Notes: generated by a model from the sequence alone, not told the origin. Positions 1 through 13,083 are shown, counted from the first letter of the stretch. The stretch: DNA of 64,000 nucleotides from Corylus avellana (GCF_901000735.1 NC_081549.1:22147584-22211583); one strand, 5' to 3'. Numbers and translations: made by a program.

Positions 1-738
1 GGTAAAAAAAAAAGAATTACAAAGACTAAGGCGTTGGTCCAAATTTAACGATATTTGTAAAAATACTCATACCTCAATCTTTACAAAAAATTTCAAATAT
101 ATATATATATATATAAAATAATAATAATAAGGGGGGTATTTTGAGATTTTTTTTGGGGATTTAACAGAAAATCATAATGTCTTGAGTTTAAACTTTGTCT
201 CGGTTACTAGAGTTCAAGAAATGTTGATCATGTTTGCATTATCTAGTTGGTGGGATAATATATGAAGGCAAGAACAACAATTTTGTTCTGGCTAGCAGAG
301 TAGAATGTTTGATTTCTGTGTTTCTCACGCAGACAGTTGATGCTGGTTTGCCAAATATTGAGACAATCTTATTTGAAATTCAGAAATCTGATAGATTGTT
401 AAAGAACGGCAGAGAAAGAGACGAAAAATAAAATATACGCATAAAAAAAAGGTAAAGAAAAGAGTTCTTCAAGAGCAGAAAGTGGCACTAGTTAGAATTT
501 AGAACTCATATGACCATTCAACATTCACCTTGTTTTCTCTGTTCTTGTTTTATTAAAAATTGAATCGAAATGAAATATATTTCCTAAAGCTTGACATGGC
601 TTCAAATTGTATAAAGAAAAAACAAATGCAACTAATTCCTACACTTATTCAAGTCCCTAATTTTACACAGCTTATGCTATGAAACTACATATAAAAAACA
701 CATGTAATTAGTCGGTCTGCTTCCTCTGTATTCCGTTG
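1..738. other. intergenic, 3' flank of WRKY33
   Basis: AT-rich sequence with a short (TA)n tract near 100-115. Short open frames exist on the plus strand, but none resembles a known protein or has coding-like composition. I see no gene here. Roughly the last 200 bases before 738 are probably 3' UTR of the minus-strand WRKY gene. Confidence 0.5.
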
Positions 739-3299
739 TTAGTAATCCCCAGACAGAAATGAGTCAAGGAATGTGTTTGGTTCTTCCTTGGCCATGGAGA
801 ACACACCCTCTGAGATTTGTGTTTGATCCATGTAGGAGTGATTTTGGTTCCTGTACCCTGAAAATCCTGCGCCCCCAGCTGGGTTCTGCAACATTTGTAG
901 GGTATATGGTGCTTGACTTGCTGCTGTTGTTGTTAACCTTGTATTTTGAAAAGAATCTGAGTAGCTCGCCAGGTTAGGATGGGTGCCCATGGCTGAGGGC
1001 CTTATTAGTTGGGGTATGTTAACGTTGCCGTTACCGTTATTGGATTGTGGCTTACTCGCAGCATAGCCGCCACTGCCGCGAGCTGCCGGAACATCGTGGT
1101 TGTGTTTCCCCTCGTAAGTGGTGATCACAGCCCTCATGTCGTGGGCTGCTCGCTCGACATGTTTCCTCACCGGACAGCCTATCGTTGTACATTTGTAGTA
1201 GCTCCTGCAGATAAGAGAAAATAGCAGAGTTAGCAGCCAAGCTTCAAGTGACATTTGATTTCCAATACCTAACCAAACCATACTTTTGGTGCATATTTGC
1301 ATTGCTTTTTTTTTAAAAAAAAGGTCTTCTACTTTGAAATATGTAGTGGAAGGTTGCAGGAAGTGCAGTACCTTGCATTTGGATTTCCCTTCACTACTTT
1401 CTGACCATATTTTCTCCATCTATACCCATCATCAAGAATATCAATTTCACTAGTTGTCTGAACTACAACTCTAGGCTCCCTCACAGTCCTACTTGCAGAA
1501 GCTGAAAACCCCTCGTTTTCATTTCCACCCTTCCTGTAAAATAGAAATCATTAGCATCAACAAAACCCAAATTCTAGATTTTATCTTAGAAAAACACATA
1601 CACAAGGCTATAAGACTAGTACTTTAGTCTTTTAAGGCTTACCATCTTTTGGCCTCAGACTCGTTTTCATCGTCGTCTCCTCCGGATTTACTCATTTGAT
1701 CAAACTCTTCCTCTCCAATTGAGGCTGAAGAATCTTCCTGCATTGTGGCAGAGTAATCCATTTGTGTATTGCCAAGTGTTACACCTGACTGATCAGAAAT
1801 CCCAGAACTGGTGCATGAAGAATTGTGAAATGATTGAGAATTTGATCGTCTATTAGACTGATCAGGCTTGGGATGATTATGATTTCCTTTATATACTATT
1901 TCAGTAATCTCTCCTTCCAAAGATCTCTCAACTTTCTTCTTCATTGGGCAATTTCTGTACGAGCACTTGTAATAGCTTCGCGGATTTTCACTTCCCTTCA
2001 CTTGTTTTTGTCCATATTTTCTCCAATTGTAACCATCATCTGTTCTTCTCTGTTCTCTACTATATGGAGCTGGTTGACTGTATTGATTGTGGCCGGATAA
2101 AGAAGCAGTATTGCTCTGCATTTTTGCATGACTTGTGCCCATTTCTGAAGTGAAGCTCTTTATTGGTGGAAACTCTGATTTTACTTCCACCTTCTCCATT
2201 GAAAATTCAGTTTGGTCGGTTGGTTTATTGAAATCCCATGCTTCTTGTTGTCTTTTAAACGATTCTTCCTGTTCAAGTAGATCACAAATGTTTAGTTTTC
2301 AAAGAAAAATTGAAGAAACAAAACTAAATTTCAAACATTCTGTTGCTTAGTAGTCTCATAATTGATATTGAACCTACCGACAGGATTTGACTCATCTTAA
2401 TGGTTACCACATGATCCTCGTATGCATACAGATATCAGATTAATAGACCGTGTTGGATAAAATTCTTTACCTATCTTGCCTATCACGGCTAGAAACTTCC
2501 CGCCTTAATAATAACCTAATACTTTGACCTAGTCCATGTAAACAATCTAAAAGTCGCGTCAATAGCCAGACGATGACCACAACAAAACAAAACCATATTT
2601 GATAATTCAATTGTTTACAGATATGACACATCCAAAACGTCAACTCTCTCCCTTCCTAGAAAAAATCTGGGAAAAGGAAAAGAAAATGAAAGAGAAAAAG
2701 AAGAAATCAGAAATCTGAAATCAGAAATCAGCAAGAATTGACACATACCGCCGAGACCATGATTGAAGAAGATTGAAAGGCGGTTGATGATACGGCTGCA
2801 AGCTTTGTTTGAGGCTGGAAGGAGAAATCAGAAGTAAATTTCTCTTCCCCCTTCACCCCGATCTGGTTTTCTGCAGAATTACTCATCCTTTTGAATGCTT
2901 CACCAGCAAAAGCCCCTGTAGTTGGAGATGCAAGATTCTGCATAAACATAGCAAAATAACAAATACCCATCAATCATTTTGTATAAAAACACGCATATAA
3001 TATATATATATATACGACTCAGACAAGAATATATAGCTTACACTGAAATGGGAGGGAAACAAAGGTGAGTTGAAGAAATCAGTTGGGCTAAAACCAGGTG
3101 AGATAGCGAAATAAGAAGAAGGGGAAACCGGAGCAGGAGAGAAGGGTAATGAAGGCGGTTGAAGTGACTTGAATTTTGGCAGTTCAACGCCAATTCGATC
3201 GGATTTCTGGTCGGAATATCCCCAGCTGTGAGTAGTTCTGTCTTGGTTATTACTGTCCATGTTGCCGTTGCCGGCGAGAAGGTCAGTAAAGGAGGTCAT
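739..3299 (-). CDS. WRKY33: WRKY33-type group I WRKY transcription factor
   Basis: Five exons join in frame: 3299-3042, 2937-2749, 2268-1643, 1533-1372 and 1204-739 (1701 nt, 566 aa; Arabidopsis WRKY33 is about 520 aa). Exon 1 has five Ser-Pro pairs (FSP, VSP, ISP, FSP, NSP), the kind of N-terminal site that MPK3/MPK6 phosphorylate in WRKY33. Exon 2 carries the conserved SPTTGAF. Exon 3 has the N-terminal WRKYGQK domain with C-X4-C...H-X-H and an acidic linker ending ESEAKRW. Exons 4 and 5 split the C-terminal WRKYGQK domain at the Arg codon, the usual group I/II intron position. The C-terminus has [10 protein letters not shown] and MAKEEPN, both typical of WRKY33. The second domain reads GNPNAR where GNPNPR is more usual. 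It is expected to be a nuclear, W-box-binding activator of camalexin-type and necrotroph defence genes; that role is inferred from the family. Confidence 0.93.
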
Positions 3300-3474
3300 G
3301 AATTTGGGTTGTCGGGAAAGAAAGAGAAGTTGTAGGATTATATTTAAAGAGAATCCAAGGGATCAGGGAGCAGATGATGAATAAATTGTTGGAGGCAAAT
3401 GTGTGCTCTGTTGGTGAGGTTGTAATAAGGCTCCCGCTCCCCCATGCTCTTTCGGAGAAGGTAACTAAAGAAGT

Positions 3475-3524
3475 TTGACCGTTGAAAACAAGCTTCGGTC
3501 AAAGCTTGTGTCTTTGACTTGACT
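3475..3524. promoter_or_regulatory. cluster of four W-boxes upstream of WRKY33
   Basis: TTGACC lies at 3475-3480, its complement GGTCAA at 3497-3502, and TTGACT at 3514-3519 and 3519-3524. That is four TTGAC[C/T] cores within 50 bp, about 175-225 bp upstream of the WRKY33 start codon. WRKY33 genes are known to be autoregulated and cross-regulated through W-boxes, so this is a likely pathogen/elicitor response element. Occupancy is inferred. Confidence 0.7.
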
Positions 3525-3599
3525 TGGTACCATCTTGGCGGCCAAAGGCCGAGGCCATCACTGTTGGCCACTTGTTTACTCGCCCGCTTGCCACTTCAT

Positions 3600-3608
3600 T
3601 TTCATAGT

Positions 3609-3645
<37 letters not shown>

Positions 3646-4594
3646 ATTGGACCTCCTTGTTATAAACCATACTTTTATTTGGATTAATTTTTTCTAAAAT
3701 AAAATTAAAAGTTAAATTGGCACTGTTACATCAACATAATAAAAAAATGACAAGATAAAAATATAGTTTTTAATATTACTCTTTAACCTCGGCTTGTAGA
3801 TTGAATGAATTAATTCATACGTTAAATACTAACGTGACAAGATATGGTGACGTTTCAAGTATGAGATGGTATGCTTTAGGGGTACTACAGCTTTTACTAC
3901 AATTCATAATTAGTATATGATTGATAAGTGAGCCAATAACTAATTAAAAAGGCCCAAGTTAAATTTTGTATTTAATCATTTCATCCAATTTTAAATTTTA
4001 AAACCCAAGTGGGTTTTTTTTTTTTTTTTTTTTTAAATAAACAAAAGGAGTACTAAGAATAAGAATAGATTTAACCCTATTGTTAGTCCAAACCCAATGA
4101 CTTGCTATTTTTATTTATAGGAGTCTTTTAAGCATTGTAGCACAATCACTTGATCCGTATTGGACGTTTGGTTGATCATTTTCTTTTCCAAACGGTTTAT
4201 CAAAATGTCTCCCAAGGGGTAAAGGGGGATCTTCTAGAAAACATAGATGGATTTGTCTTTTCATTGGTGCTTTTTCTCTTCCTCTTTCTTTCCGTATATG
4301 TATATGGAAGTCTATGTACCGGACATTGTTCATATAAAACAAAGTTAGAGAGATGCTTCAAGAGGTCATCACTTTTTATAGTAACTTTTTTTTTTTTTTT
4401 CTCAGCAATACATGGGTAGGGGAAAGGCGAAAGGGGGAGCACTTTTTACTGTTTTCCAAATAATTCTTAAATAGAGAAATGTTTAAGTTAGAGAATATTT
4501 TAAAAGAGGAAGGGGTAGGAAAGGAAAGATGAAGGGCTTGGGAGTAAAATGCAATATATATCTAAGAAAACAATGAAAAGCTTTTATCAAAAAC
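3600..4594. other. intergenic AT-rich stretch
   Basis: Contains homopolymer tracts (poly-A near 3617-3643, poly-T near 4014-4034 and 4387-4400) and no convincing coding frame. The open frames around 4115-4442 overlap on both strands and are low-complexity. No gene seen. Confidence 0.5.
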
Positions 4595-4666
4595 GGTTCT
4601 ATGGTGTAGTGGTTAGCACTCTGGACTTTGAATCCAGCGACCTGGGTTCGACTCCCGGTAGGACCT
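4595..4666 (+). tRNA. tRNA-Gln(TTG): tRNA-Gln (anticodon TTG)
   Basis: A 72-nt cloverleaf. The acceptor stem GGTTCTA (4595-4601) pairs with TAGGACC (4659-4665) with one G-U pair. The D-loop contains the A-box (TAGTGGTTAGC). The anticodon stem CTGGA/TCCAG encloses loop CTTTGAA, giving anticodon TTG. The T-arm contains GGTTCGACTCC (B-box). There is no intron. A run of T starting at 4666 is a standard RNA polymerase III terminator. Confidence 0.96.
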
Positions 4667-4754
4667 TTTTAATTTTCTAAATTCCGATTCCCTCCAACTT
4701 TGCTTGAAATTTTTTATTCATGTATTCCTTATTTGCATAACATAAGCAACTACC

Positions 4755-4856
4755 GTCTTCAATCGGCTATGAACCACGTCTCATAAAACAGAGGTCATTA
4801 GTTCGAATCTTCCCTTCCTCTTCCCTTAGGTGGACATGTAAAAAAAAAAAAAATTA
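4755..4856 (+). mobile_element. short tRNA-derived SINE with perfect TSD
   Basis: The element is flanked by a perfect 13-bp direct repeat, ATAAGCAACTACC, at 4742-4754 and 4857-4869. It contains a B-box-like segment (AGTTCGAATCTTCCC near 4800) preceded by an A-box-like region, and ends in a 13-A tail (4840-4853). Size, internal Pol III boxes, A-tail and long TSD together indicate a SINE retroposed about 90 bp downstream of the tRNA-Gln gene. Confidence 0.72.
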
Positions 4857-4869
4857 ATAAGCAACTACC

Positions 4870-6277
4870 AACTAACCTGAGCAATGATGTTTTTTGTGTC
4901 ACATGTTAGAAAATCACACTTTCATTTGCATATTATTTTATTTGTTTATGTGTAGTAGTGTCAATTAGTCTTATTTTTTTTTTTTAAACAAAAGTTAATC
5001 CAATATTAATAAAATAAAAATATAACATTACTCCCTCGTATACAATCATATAATTCTATTCCAAGAAGCATTTCAAATAAAAACATAAAAGAAAAAAGTA
5101 GCTTTCTGTGACTTAAACCCCCAAATGGATTGATTACTTGTTATTTTCTTTCTGCATGGACCACTAAGAAGATGATGGATCATGAGTCATGACCAATTCA
5201 ACCGGCCCATCTAAAATTCAGTCGAACCTAGCTTTACAGCCCATTGAGTCACATTCTCGTTTGTGTAGTAATTAGGAAGCCATTACGACCCGAAAAGCAC
5301 GTGTGTTGACACATGTCTACAAGTTGTAAAAAAATTATAGTTATAACATTATTCTTATTTGGCTGCCAAGAGTCAGATAAGTGTCTGTCAAAGTCTGACG
5401 TGGCTTTATTAAAAAAAAAAAAATTTGTAAAAAAATCTCTTTTCATAGTTCTGCTAGATTTTTTTTGGTTAAATTTTTATGAGTTAATATTTAGTTTCTA
5501 ATGCCTCAAAATTTATTTTTGGATTTAAAACTAAAACCTAGGAGTGGAAGGTTAACCCTTTAGGGATGGTATCACTTAAAATGAATTTTATCATCATAAA
5601 TTTAATACTAATATCTCAAATTTGAATTTCTCTTTAATATTTCTCTTCTTCAATTTAAAAAAAATGAAAAAGAAGTGTCTGACGCTTGGCAGCCGGAAAT
5701 CTCAACTCTTCTTCTATCTTTTTTTGAAACATTGCCATATTCTTTTGTGAAGTTATTAGGACGCCATTTGGAATCTGCTTGTCCAAAAATTCTCGTTGAA
5801 ATTGAACTCATTGATATTTGAAACAATCCTTCGTATCGTGTTATGAGACACATGTTCCAGTTTCAACAAATGGACACAAGCCAAACCACTAACATGTTTT
5901 TGCTTTGCTTGATGACAGTTAGGATTGACCTAGTGATTAATTGTGAGTGAGATTCTCATTATCCAGCCAAAACAAAAAAAAAAAAGAAAAAAAGGGAGGC
6001 CTTTAATCCTAATTACACATCTAGGAATCCAAGTGACAACTGAGCTTAGTAATTGTCCCATGGCTGCCCAGATCTATTGAAGTAACAGAAATTTGGAAAA
6101 AGAGACAAATGTCTAATCCTTTTGGCGACTGTCGTTAGGTTTCCATGACATAATTTGGAGGAAATTTTGTCCTTACAAAATGGCCCTTTCTTCAAAGAGC
6201 TGCCAAAGGCTAAACTAATTAATCACTTTGCAAAACAATATAACAATTATAGGGGGAAAAGTCCCAACACCAATATA
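4870..6277. other. intergenic stretch
   Basis: AT-rich, with no coding frame I can support. The segment near 5500-5580 (around CTAAAACCTAGGAGTGGAAGGTTAACCC) has a diverged match near 14010-14090, so it is a dispersed repeat of unknown class. Nothing else stands out. Confidence 0.45.
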
Positions 6278-6572
6278 CTACTTCTGCATAAAACCTCCTG
6301 TGACTTAAAGGAGCTTCAGAAAACCCTATTGCATCACATCTTCCAACTGTAGTTTCCAACACTTCTACTTGTGTATAAAACCTCCTCTGACTTCAAGGAG
6401 TTTCAGAAAACCCTATTGCACACCACATCTTCCAACTGTAGTTTCCAACGCTTCTACTTGTGGGTAAAACCAAGTGAAGAATTTGTATTCGACTCCGTCA
6501 ATTTCTGCATACTTCAAGGAGCTTCAGAAAACCCTATTGCACCACATCTTCCAATTGTAGTTTCCAACACTT
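6278..6572. repeat. tandem triplication of FBL3 last-exon/3' flank
   Basis: Three imperfect copies of a unit that starts CTACTTSTG.. and contains CTTCAGAAAACCCTATTGCA, a CACATCTTCCAA motif and TAGTTTCCAACRCTT. They lie at 6278-6364, 6365-6453 and 6454-6572. The third copy is lengthened by about 35 bp inserted after its first 18 bases. On the minus strand the third copy supplies the last codons of the F-box/LRR gene (stop at 6534). The first two lie downstream of the stop and are decoy copies of the same exon end. Confidence 0.85.
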
Positions 6573-9500
6573 GGGATCTAATTCAGCCTGCCAATCATAT
6601 CAAAATAACTTTAATATTGTAATTAAGTAAATTTAAATAACTATGAATAATAATTTTATACTCCATCTGACTTTTAAAGTTAAGCATGCATTTTGTTGGT
6701 TGTTCACACAAGTCACAGTTGTCTAAACCTAACAGTCAAATAAACATCGGCGGCTGTTGACTATAATGTGACTTCTCTTGGATTAATTATATCAAAAGCC
6801 ACACATGATCTAACATATGCAGCAGCCAATCTTGAAAATTATTATATTTCACTTAAGGAAAAACTTAAAAATTCTTGCTTGTTGAAGAAATGTTGATGTT
6901 CGAGTATGTTGCAAACATTTCAATGAAACTGATCTAGACATGATTGATCAAGTAACTTACTTTTTTAAAATTAAGCACATGTTTTTTCAAAATATTCTTA
7001 TAAGGTGTGAAAAGTTCTCTAAGAAGTGATGTGTTTTGAAAAGTTTTTTTTTTTTTTGAATTGTTTGTCAATAGTTTTGAAAATAGTGTTTTTTAAAAAT
7101 ATTTTCAAAAACATTACCAAACCAGGATTTTGTTTCTTCATGGACCACTGAACCACCTAAAAAGAAGTACCTGAAACTCTTTATCTCTCCACTGGAACAC
7201 ACAACCACGTGCCTCCAAATGTTCAAAAAGCGGTTTGGGTAACAAGGATTTAAAGGACGCATGGAGCTTCACTTTTGTCAGACCTCCACATGCCAATAAG
7301 GAAGCTGCTAGTCCACACGGACTCAAGCCTTTCATGTGCAAGATAGTCAAGCTCTGTAGGCAGCTGATGCTGGCAAGGGACAAGAGCCCCAAGTCTGTAA
7401 CTGAGCTATATGACAAATTTATCTACAAGGAAAAGGAAATAATCATTGAAGCTGGATCTCAATATTTTCTCTCGATCCATTATGTGACAACAAAGACAGA
7501 AAGGGGGATCATGGGTACCTGCTTGAGGTTCTGAGAAAAGTGAGCAAGCGGAATCATCCCAGCATCATCAATTTTGTAACATTTCTTTATATCTAACTTG
7601 GTCAGTTGCTTGCATCTTGCAGCAATTTCTGCTAGACCTGAAGATGTGATATGCGGACATCCTCGGCTTTCAATCGTGTCTAGTTTTGAGCATTTTGAGA
7701 GTGATATTAAGGAATCATCAGTAATTTCTTTACAGTAGGCCAAGTTAATTATCTCAAGGCCAGGGCAACCGCGGGCAATTGCTAAAATTCCTGAATCAGT
7801 TATTCCTGCACACCTGAACAAAGCAAATACATTCAATTGATTACCGAGGTTTGTCATCACATCACCTGTACAGAATTTTTTGTCACCAGGGTTTTTCTTA
7901 GGTACAAACACAGAATTCTTTGAAACCAGATTTAACAATAACCTGGAAATGACATGGATAAATTATCACAATAAAAAAAGAGGACAAAAATCGTGGGTTA
8001 AAAGTCACAAACCTGTACAAATCAAGTTCTTTAAGTCCTACACAGCACATGCCAACATGGGCAAGTCCCTCATCAGTTATGTTTAGACAAAGTCCCAGTT
8101 TTAAGCTAGAGAGTTTGCAGCATGTGGAGATGGATTTTAAACCTGTAAAAGGAACATTACTATATAAGTATTTTGCTCAATAAAGTAGCCCTTATTTAGA
8201 CTAGAGTAAAGCAAAGGGGAAGACCTTCATCGTCAATTTCATTATCTGTCAAGTCAAGCTCCTCAAGAGAATGGCACCGTCCAATTAAGACAAATGCTTC
8301 TCTAGGAACCAGGGTACATAATTCCATCTTGAGAGAACTAAGAGCAGTGCATGAATTTGCGATGTGGGAAATAGAAACATCAGTAATCTTGCGACAGCAT
8401 GTTATATCTAGCTTCCTCAAATCTTTCTGCTTTATAACAAGGTAGGACAGACCTCCATCCGTCACCCCTGAACATTTACTTAAGCTCAGCTCCCTTAGCG
8501 ATCCACACCAATCTCCAATGGCCCTTAGTCCAGCACAGGTAACTGAGCAACCATCTAATTTGATTGATTGCAACATGCGAAGCTTGTTCAAACTGTCAGC
8601 AAGATCAAAAGTAACCTGAATCACCACCATCATATCATCGTCAGTAAGGGGCCAGATAATAAAATTTCGATTAGGCTGTCAGAAAGACCCAAAGAGTTGT
8701 AGCGACTTACAGAAGAACCATAAGCTAAGGTAAGTTGTTCTAAACATCTAGTGCAACTGAATACGGAAGACAAGCCAACATGAGTAACATTCTGACAACT
8801 TGACATATCAAGTTTCTGTTCAAAGGAAAAATAAGAAAATTTGTCAAATAGATGCTTGAAAAGAAACAGAATCGACTTTTTTACAAGTAGGAAGTAAAAA
8901 ACCCATGGCTAAACAGAATGTTTACTAACGTGGATCAAATATTGAAAAAAAAATATATATATATATATATGATACACCCAAAAATATATATTTGTGCAAA
9001 ACCGTGTAGATGATACTGCAGACTCTGCACCTTAAAACTACACATTGTAATATTGCAAGGAAAACGGATCCATATACCAAAAGTGGACAAAACTACAATG
9101 AGAATTAACTTTATATCCTTCCAAATACGCCTAATTAAATAGTTTTTAGCCCCACCTTATCTCATCTTTCCAATTAGTACAAGAAAAGGGATACGACAAA
9201 AGAACACCACCTAACCATGAAACAATACCTTTAGCGATTTGCAGCCGTGTTTGAGGACTGCAAGGCTGTTGTCATCAATACCAAAGCACCCTTCCAACAC
9301 CAAATCTTCAAGATATTGCAAATTCAAGATGGAAGGTAAACATTTATCAGTGATCTGCAAAAGATGAACAACAATCAATATACAAACCAACATTTTGCCC
9401 AAAAAAATTCAACAGTACAAGAATAACTCATACAGCCTAGCGGTCTTTATCTATTTATTTCTTTTCCCATTTGGGCTAGGATGATCAAGCACACATTCAA

Positions 9501-10438
9501 CACATCAGCTACTTAAAACATAACCAAGCTCAAAGTTCTAGTATAAAATAACAATCTCGACAGACCATCGGAATCAGTAAAACAATGAAATGAAATGAAA
9601 GACCCGAAATTGACATCACTAGTACTAATCACACGCGAATTTCATTAACACCAATCACCAGATTTATTCATTTCCCCCCCTTGGATAAACAGCACCACCT
9701 AAGTTCAATCCAATCAACCCAATACAAAACATCCAGAATAGTTTGCAATCACAACAAGAAGAGTGCCTGTTGAAGAATTACCGGCAAGTAAGAAAGATCC
9801 AAAGTACGAATATCCTTGCACTTGACAGCAACCAAACCCACACCCAGATCACCAACACCCACACACCATTTCAAGCTCAGCAGCTTCAGCTTCCTACACC
9901 CCACCGCAATACACCCCACCCCCATATCCGTCACCAGCTTGCACCTCCCCATCCACAGCCTCTCCAGATTCTTCGCCTCCGCCACTGTCGCTGCCGCCCC
10001 GTCCCTCAGCTCCGTCGCGTTCGACAGGTCCAGCTCCACCAGGTTCGCACACCTCACCGTCAAGCTCAACAGCCCTGCACCCGAGAAGAACTTCGACCGC
10101 GAGAGGTCGATGGAGCTGAGCGTGGACGCGCACGCGCCCGCAATTACGCCCAGCGACCGGTCGGTGACCCGTGGGCACAGGGAGAGATCCATGTGGGTCA
10201 CGTTCTGGTAACGGGTCAGGACCTTCGGGAGGTGCTCGGTGCGGAGCGGCTTGAGGGTTCGGCGGTGCCTGGCTTCGATGGCATAGAAAGATCCACACAC
10301 CAAAGAAAACGACTTCCTGTCTAGCGGGTTTGGGCCAAGGAAGTCGAGGATTGAAAATACGATTTCTTCGGATAAGAGATCAAAGTAGTTGGCCCCGAGG
10401 CCACAGTTGAGTCCTTGAGACAGCTTTTGCTTCTTCAT
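6534..10438 (-). CDS. FBL3: F-box/LRR-repeat protein, FBL3/RAE1 type
   Basis: Eight exons join in frame: 10438-9782, 9354-9229, 8815-8711, 8615-8225, 8142-8013, 7813-7519, 7422-7171 and 6587-6534 (2010 nt, 669 aa; the Arabidopsis homologue is about 665 aa). Residues about 17-60 form the F-box ([17 protein letters not shown]). The rest is cysteine-containing LRRs of the type LDLS.C..VTD.GL, repeated about 18 times. The eighth exon encodes only 17 residues (starting [11 protein letters not shown]), which fits the family C-terminus and extends the frame that otherwise runs into the intron after FQWRDKEFQ. It is expected to be the substrate receptor of an SCF E3 ligase (SKP1-CUL1). Arabidopsis FBL3 is reported as RAE1, which targets the STOP1 factor in aluminium/low-pH responses; that function is inferred here. 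No key F-box residue appears lost. Confidence 0.9.
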
Positions 10439-10639
10439 GGCTCTTCGCGAGGAATTGGAAGTTTTCTGGGTTCTGGGTTTTGGAGAAGGGTGTGAAAGAA
10501 AGGTGTGAGAAATGATGTTTGGTTGTTTGGGTTTTTTGAGGTAAAAGGTGAAGACGAAGATGTTTGTTTATAGTTGGGATTGGAGGAATAGAAGTAACCG
10601 TTAACAGAGAGAGTATGGAGTTGGTGATGCTTTGCAACG

Positions 10640-12683
10640 TGAGGGAGGGAGGGTGTGGGGAAGAAGGAATATATCCAAATTACCTTGTTACCCTTCGTGG
10701 ACCTTTCCTAAAAGCCTCCTTTGATTGTATTTGTTGTCCCACTTGAAAGACCTTAATACCCCTCTGATATGGATTTCATGGATGGACTAATTGACCAAAT
10801 CGTATTCCGTATTGTTGGAGTTTGACTAATCCAATCCCGTACGTGTTTGTTTTATTAGTTTTATAAGTGAAATCAAATAATTTAATTAAGAAGATGCTAA
10901 CTTATTCCTTTAAGGCTAAGATGAAGTGCTGTTATGAACTTTTTCATCTCCACATAAAATATTCTAAGCTTTTTCTCTTTTTTTGTGATCTTAAAAAAAT
11001 AATTGGCTCATCAACTAGAGTCTGTCTATACACTCTTCAATCATTTAATCAATTATAACGATAATTTGTAAGATAATTGTAATAAAAACCTCTATATCCT
11101 AAACATTTTACTTATTAGCTAGCATGGTTGATTATTATTATTGTTATTTTTTTTTATTTTGAATTTTTCTATTATTATAGATGGGGGGTATTTCCGTCGT
11201 TTTCTATTATTATTTTTTCTATTTGGAAAACATGGGGGTATTTCCGTCGTTTGACGCGGCAGAAATGATCCGTACGCAAAAAAAGGACGATAAGGACGAC
11301 TGGTAAATGGGGAGGTTGACGCAGGGCCAGTATTGTCTTTCGGCAAGAGGTCGCTCTCTGAAAGCAACCCACATAGGCCTTACTCATATGGTGGAGGACT
11401 ATGTGAGGAAGGACAGATTCAAGTGCAGACGCGTACGAAACGTATTGACAAAAAAGAGGGGAATCAATTTCCAAAAACTTTGAGTACTTTTTTATTCCGA
11501 GAAAATTAACTTTATTTATTATTACTTTTTAGAGAATATTTTTTTTAAAAAAAATTATTTTAAAAAGTATTACATAAAGAAGAAAAAAAACCATTTAAGT
11601 TATTTTTTATTTTAAAAAAATAAAATTATTAGGCATTTAAAACACTTCATTCAACCCGTGTAAAAATAAATAAATTGAAGAATGGATCAGGATCCATTGT
11701 AATTAGTGATCCCGACATTTTTCTTTTACCCAATGCACAACGTAAGAGAATGTGAGGGGGTTAGTCGGCGGTCGGCCCTCTCATTGCACGGGCATAGAAT
11801 TATCTCTCACAAATTATTTACAATTTTTTCCTACCCTTAGTGAAATTACAATTGATGTCAATTATTGAGGAATAACATTATTCTAAGGTAATAAAATAAT
11901 AATAATAATTTGGGAAAAGTTCATTCGACAATGTCTCACCCAAACTTTTAATTGTGACTATGTCCCTTCTCAAACTACTAAAAATTGTCAATATTCCTTT
12001 AAATAATAAAATTACTCTTAGTAAAATAAAAACAAAAATACTACAACTCTTAGAAAAAAACCTAAAACTAACCAAAAAAAAAAAAAGCGGTGGCCAATTT
12101 TTTTTTAAACAAAATCCTTTTTATAAGAAAAAAATTAAAACATTTCGATTTTTTATAAAAATTGAAAATTTTCGTTTTTTATTTCATTTTTGTTTTATAA
12201 TTTTTTTTTAAATAAAAATTTCAGTTTAAAAAAAATAAAATTTTCGTTTCAAATTTTTTTATCGTTTTTTAAAACAAAATTATAAAAAAAAATATATTTT
12301 TTTTAAATAAAAATTTCCGTTTTAAAAAAATATAAAATATATATTATTTTTAAATTAAAATTTTTTATTTTTTAAAAAATTTAATTTTTTTAACTTTATA
12401 GGAGTATTTTTGTCTTATTGATAAATTTATAGGACATTTTTCTTTATTACTAGTCTTGGAAGGAAATATTTAACAATATTTTAGTAATTTTAGAGAATAT
12501 TGTTACAATTAAAAATTTAAAAAAGACATTATCAATTAAGTGATAATTTAATGAATATATATACTTTATCCGAATAATTTTAAAGTATTTTTCATTTTAT
12601 ATTATTTTTTATTTAAAAAAATAAAAAGACAAAAAAAAAAATCTGTAATAAATGAAGATATTAAAGTATGAAAATAGCGAGAG

Positions 12684-12714
<31 letters not shown>

Positions 12715-13048
12715 TCTTTGGGATAGTGCCGTACTTATAGTGGCCTAGCGTAGTACCAGCCTTACTCAGATAAGAACGGCTAGAGAGAGAGAGAAAGAAA
12801 AAGGCAAAAGCAAAAAAACAAACAAAAAAAAAAGCAATTATTATGAGAGAGAGAGAGAGTCAAAAAAGGTAGGGATTTTGGTCAGGAAGGTTGTGACTCA
12901 TGCAGCTCCAACTGGGACAATGCTATTGGTGTGTGTTCCCAAGTGGTATGACTTTTTAGTGGGGGGAGGGGGGAGATATTACCAATATGGTGCGTCGTTG
13001 GACATTCCAAAAGTGATAGAGGCAAACTGGCAAACCAATTTTGTTTAA

Positions 13049-13083
<35 letters not shown>

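Noticed and set aside
759..1240. Plus and minus frames overlapping WRKY33 exon 5
   Set aside because: Shadows of the WRKY C-terminal domain in other frames.
7138..7170. FBL3 ending at the stop at 7138 by reading through the donor
   Set aside because: A consensus donor (CAG/GTACTT) at 7171-7166 joins in phase to the exon at 6587-6534, which restores the family C-terminus.
9743..10324. 193-codon plus-strand frame (and 9816-10211, 9894-10298)
   Set aside because: Lies antisense to or out of frame with exon 1 of the F-box/LRR gene, which is GC-rich and so free of stops. His/Pro/Arg-rich composition with no family match.
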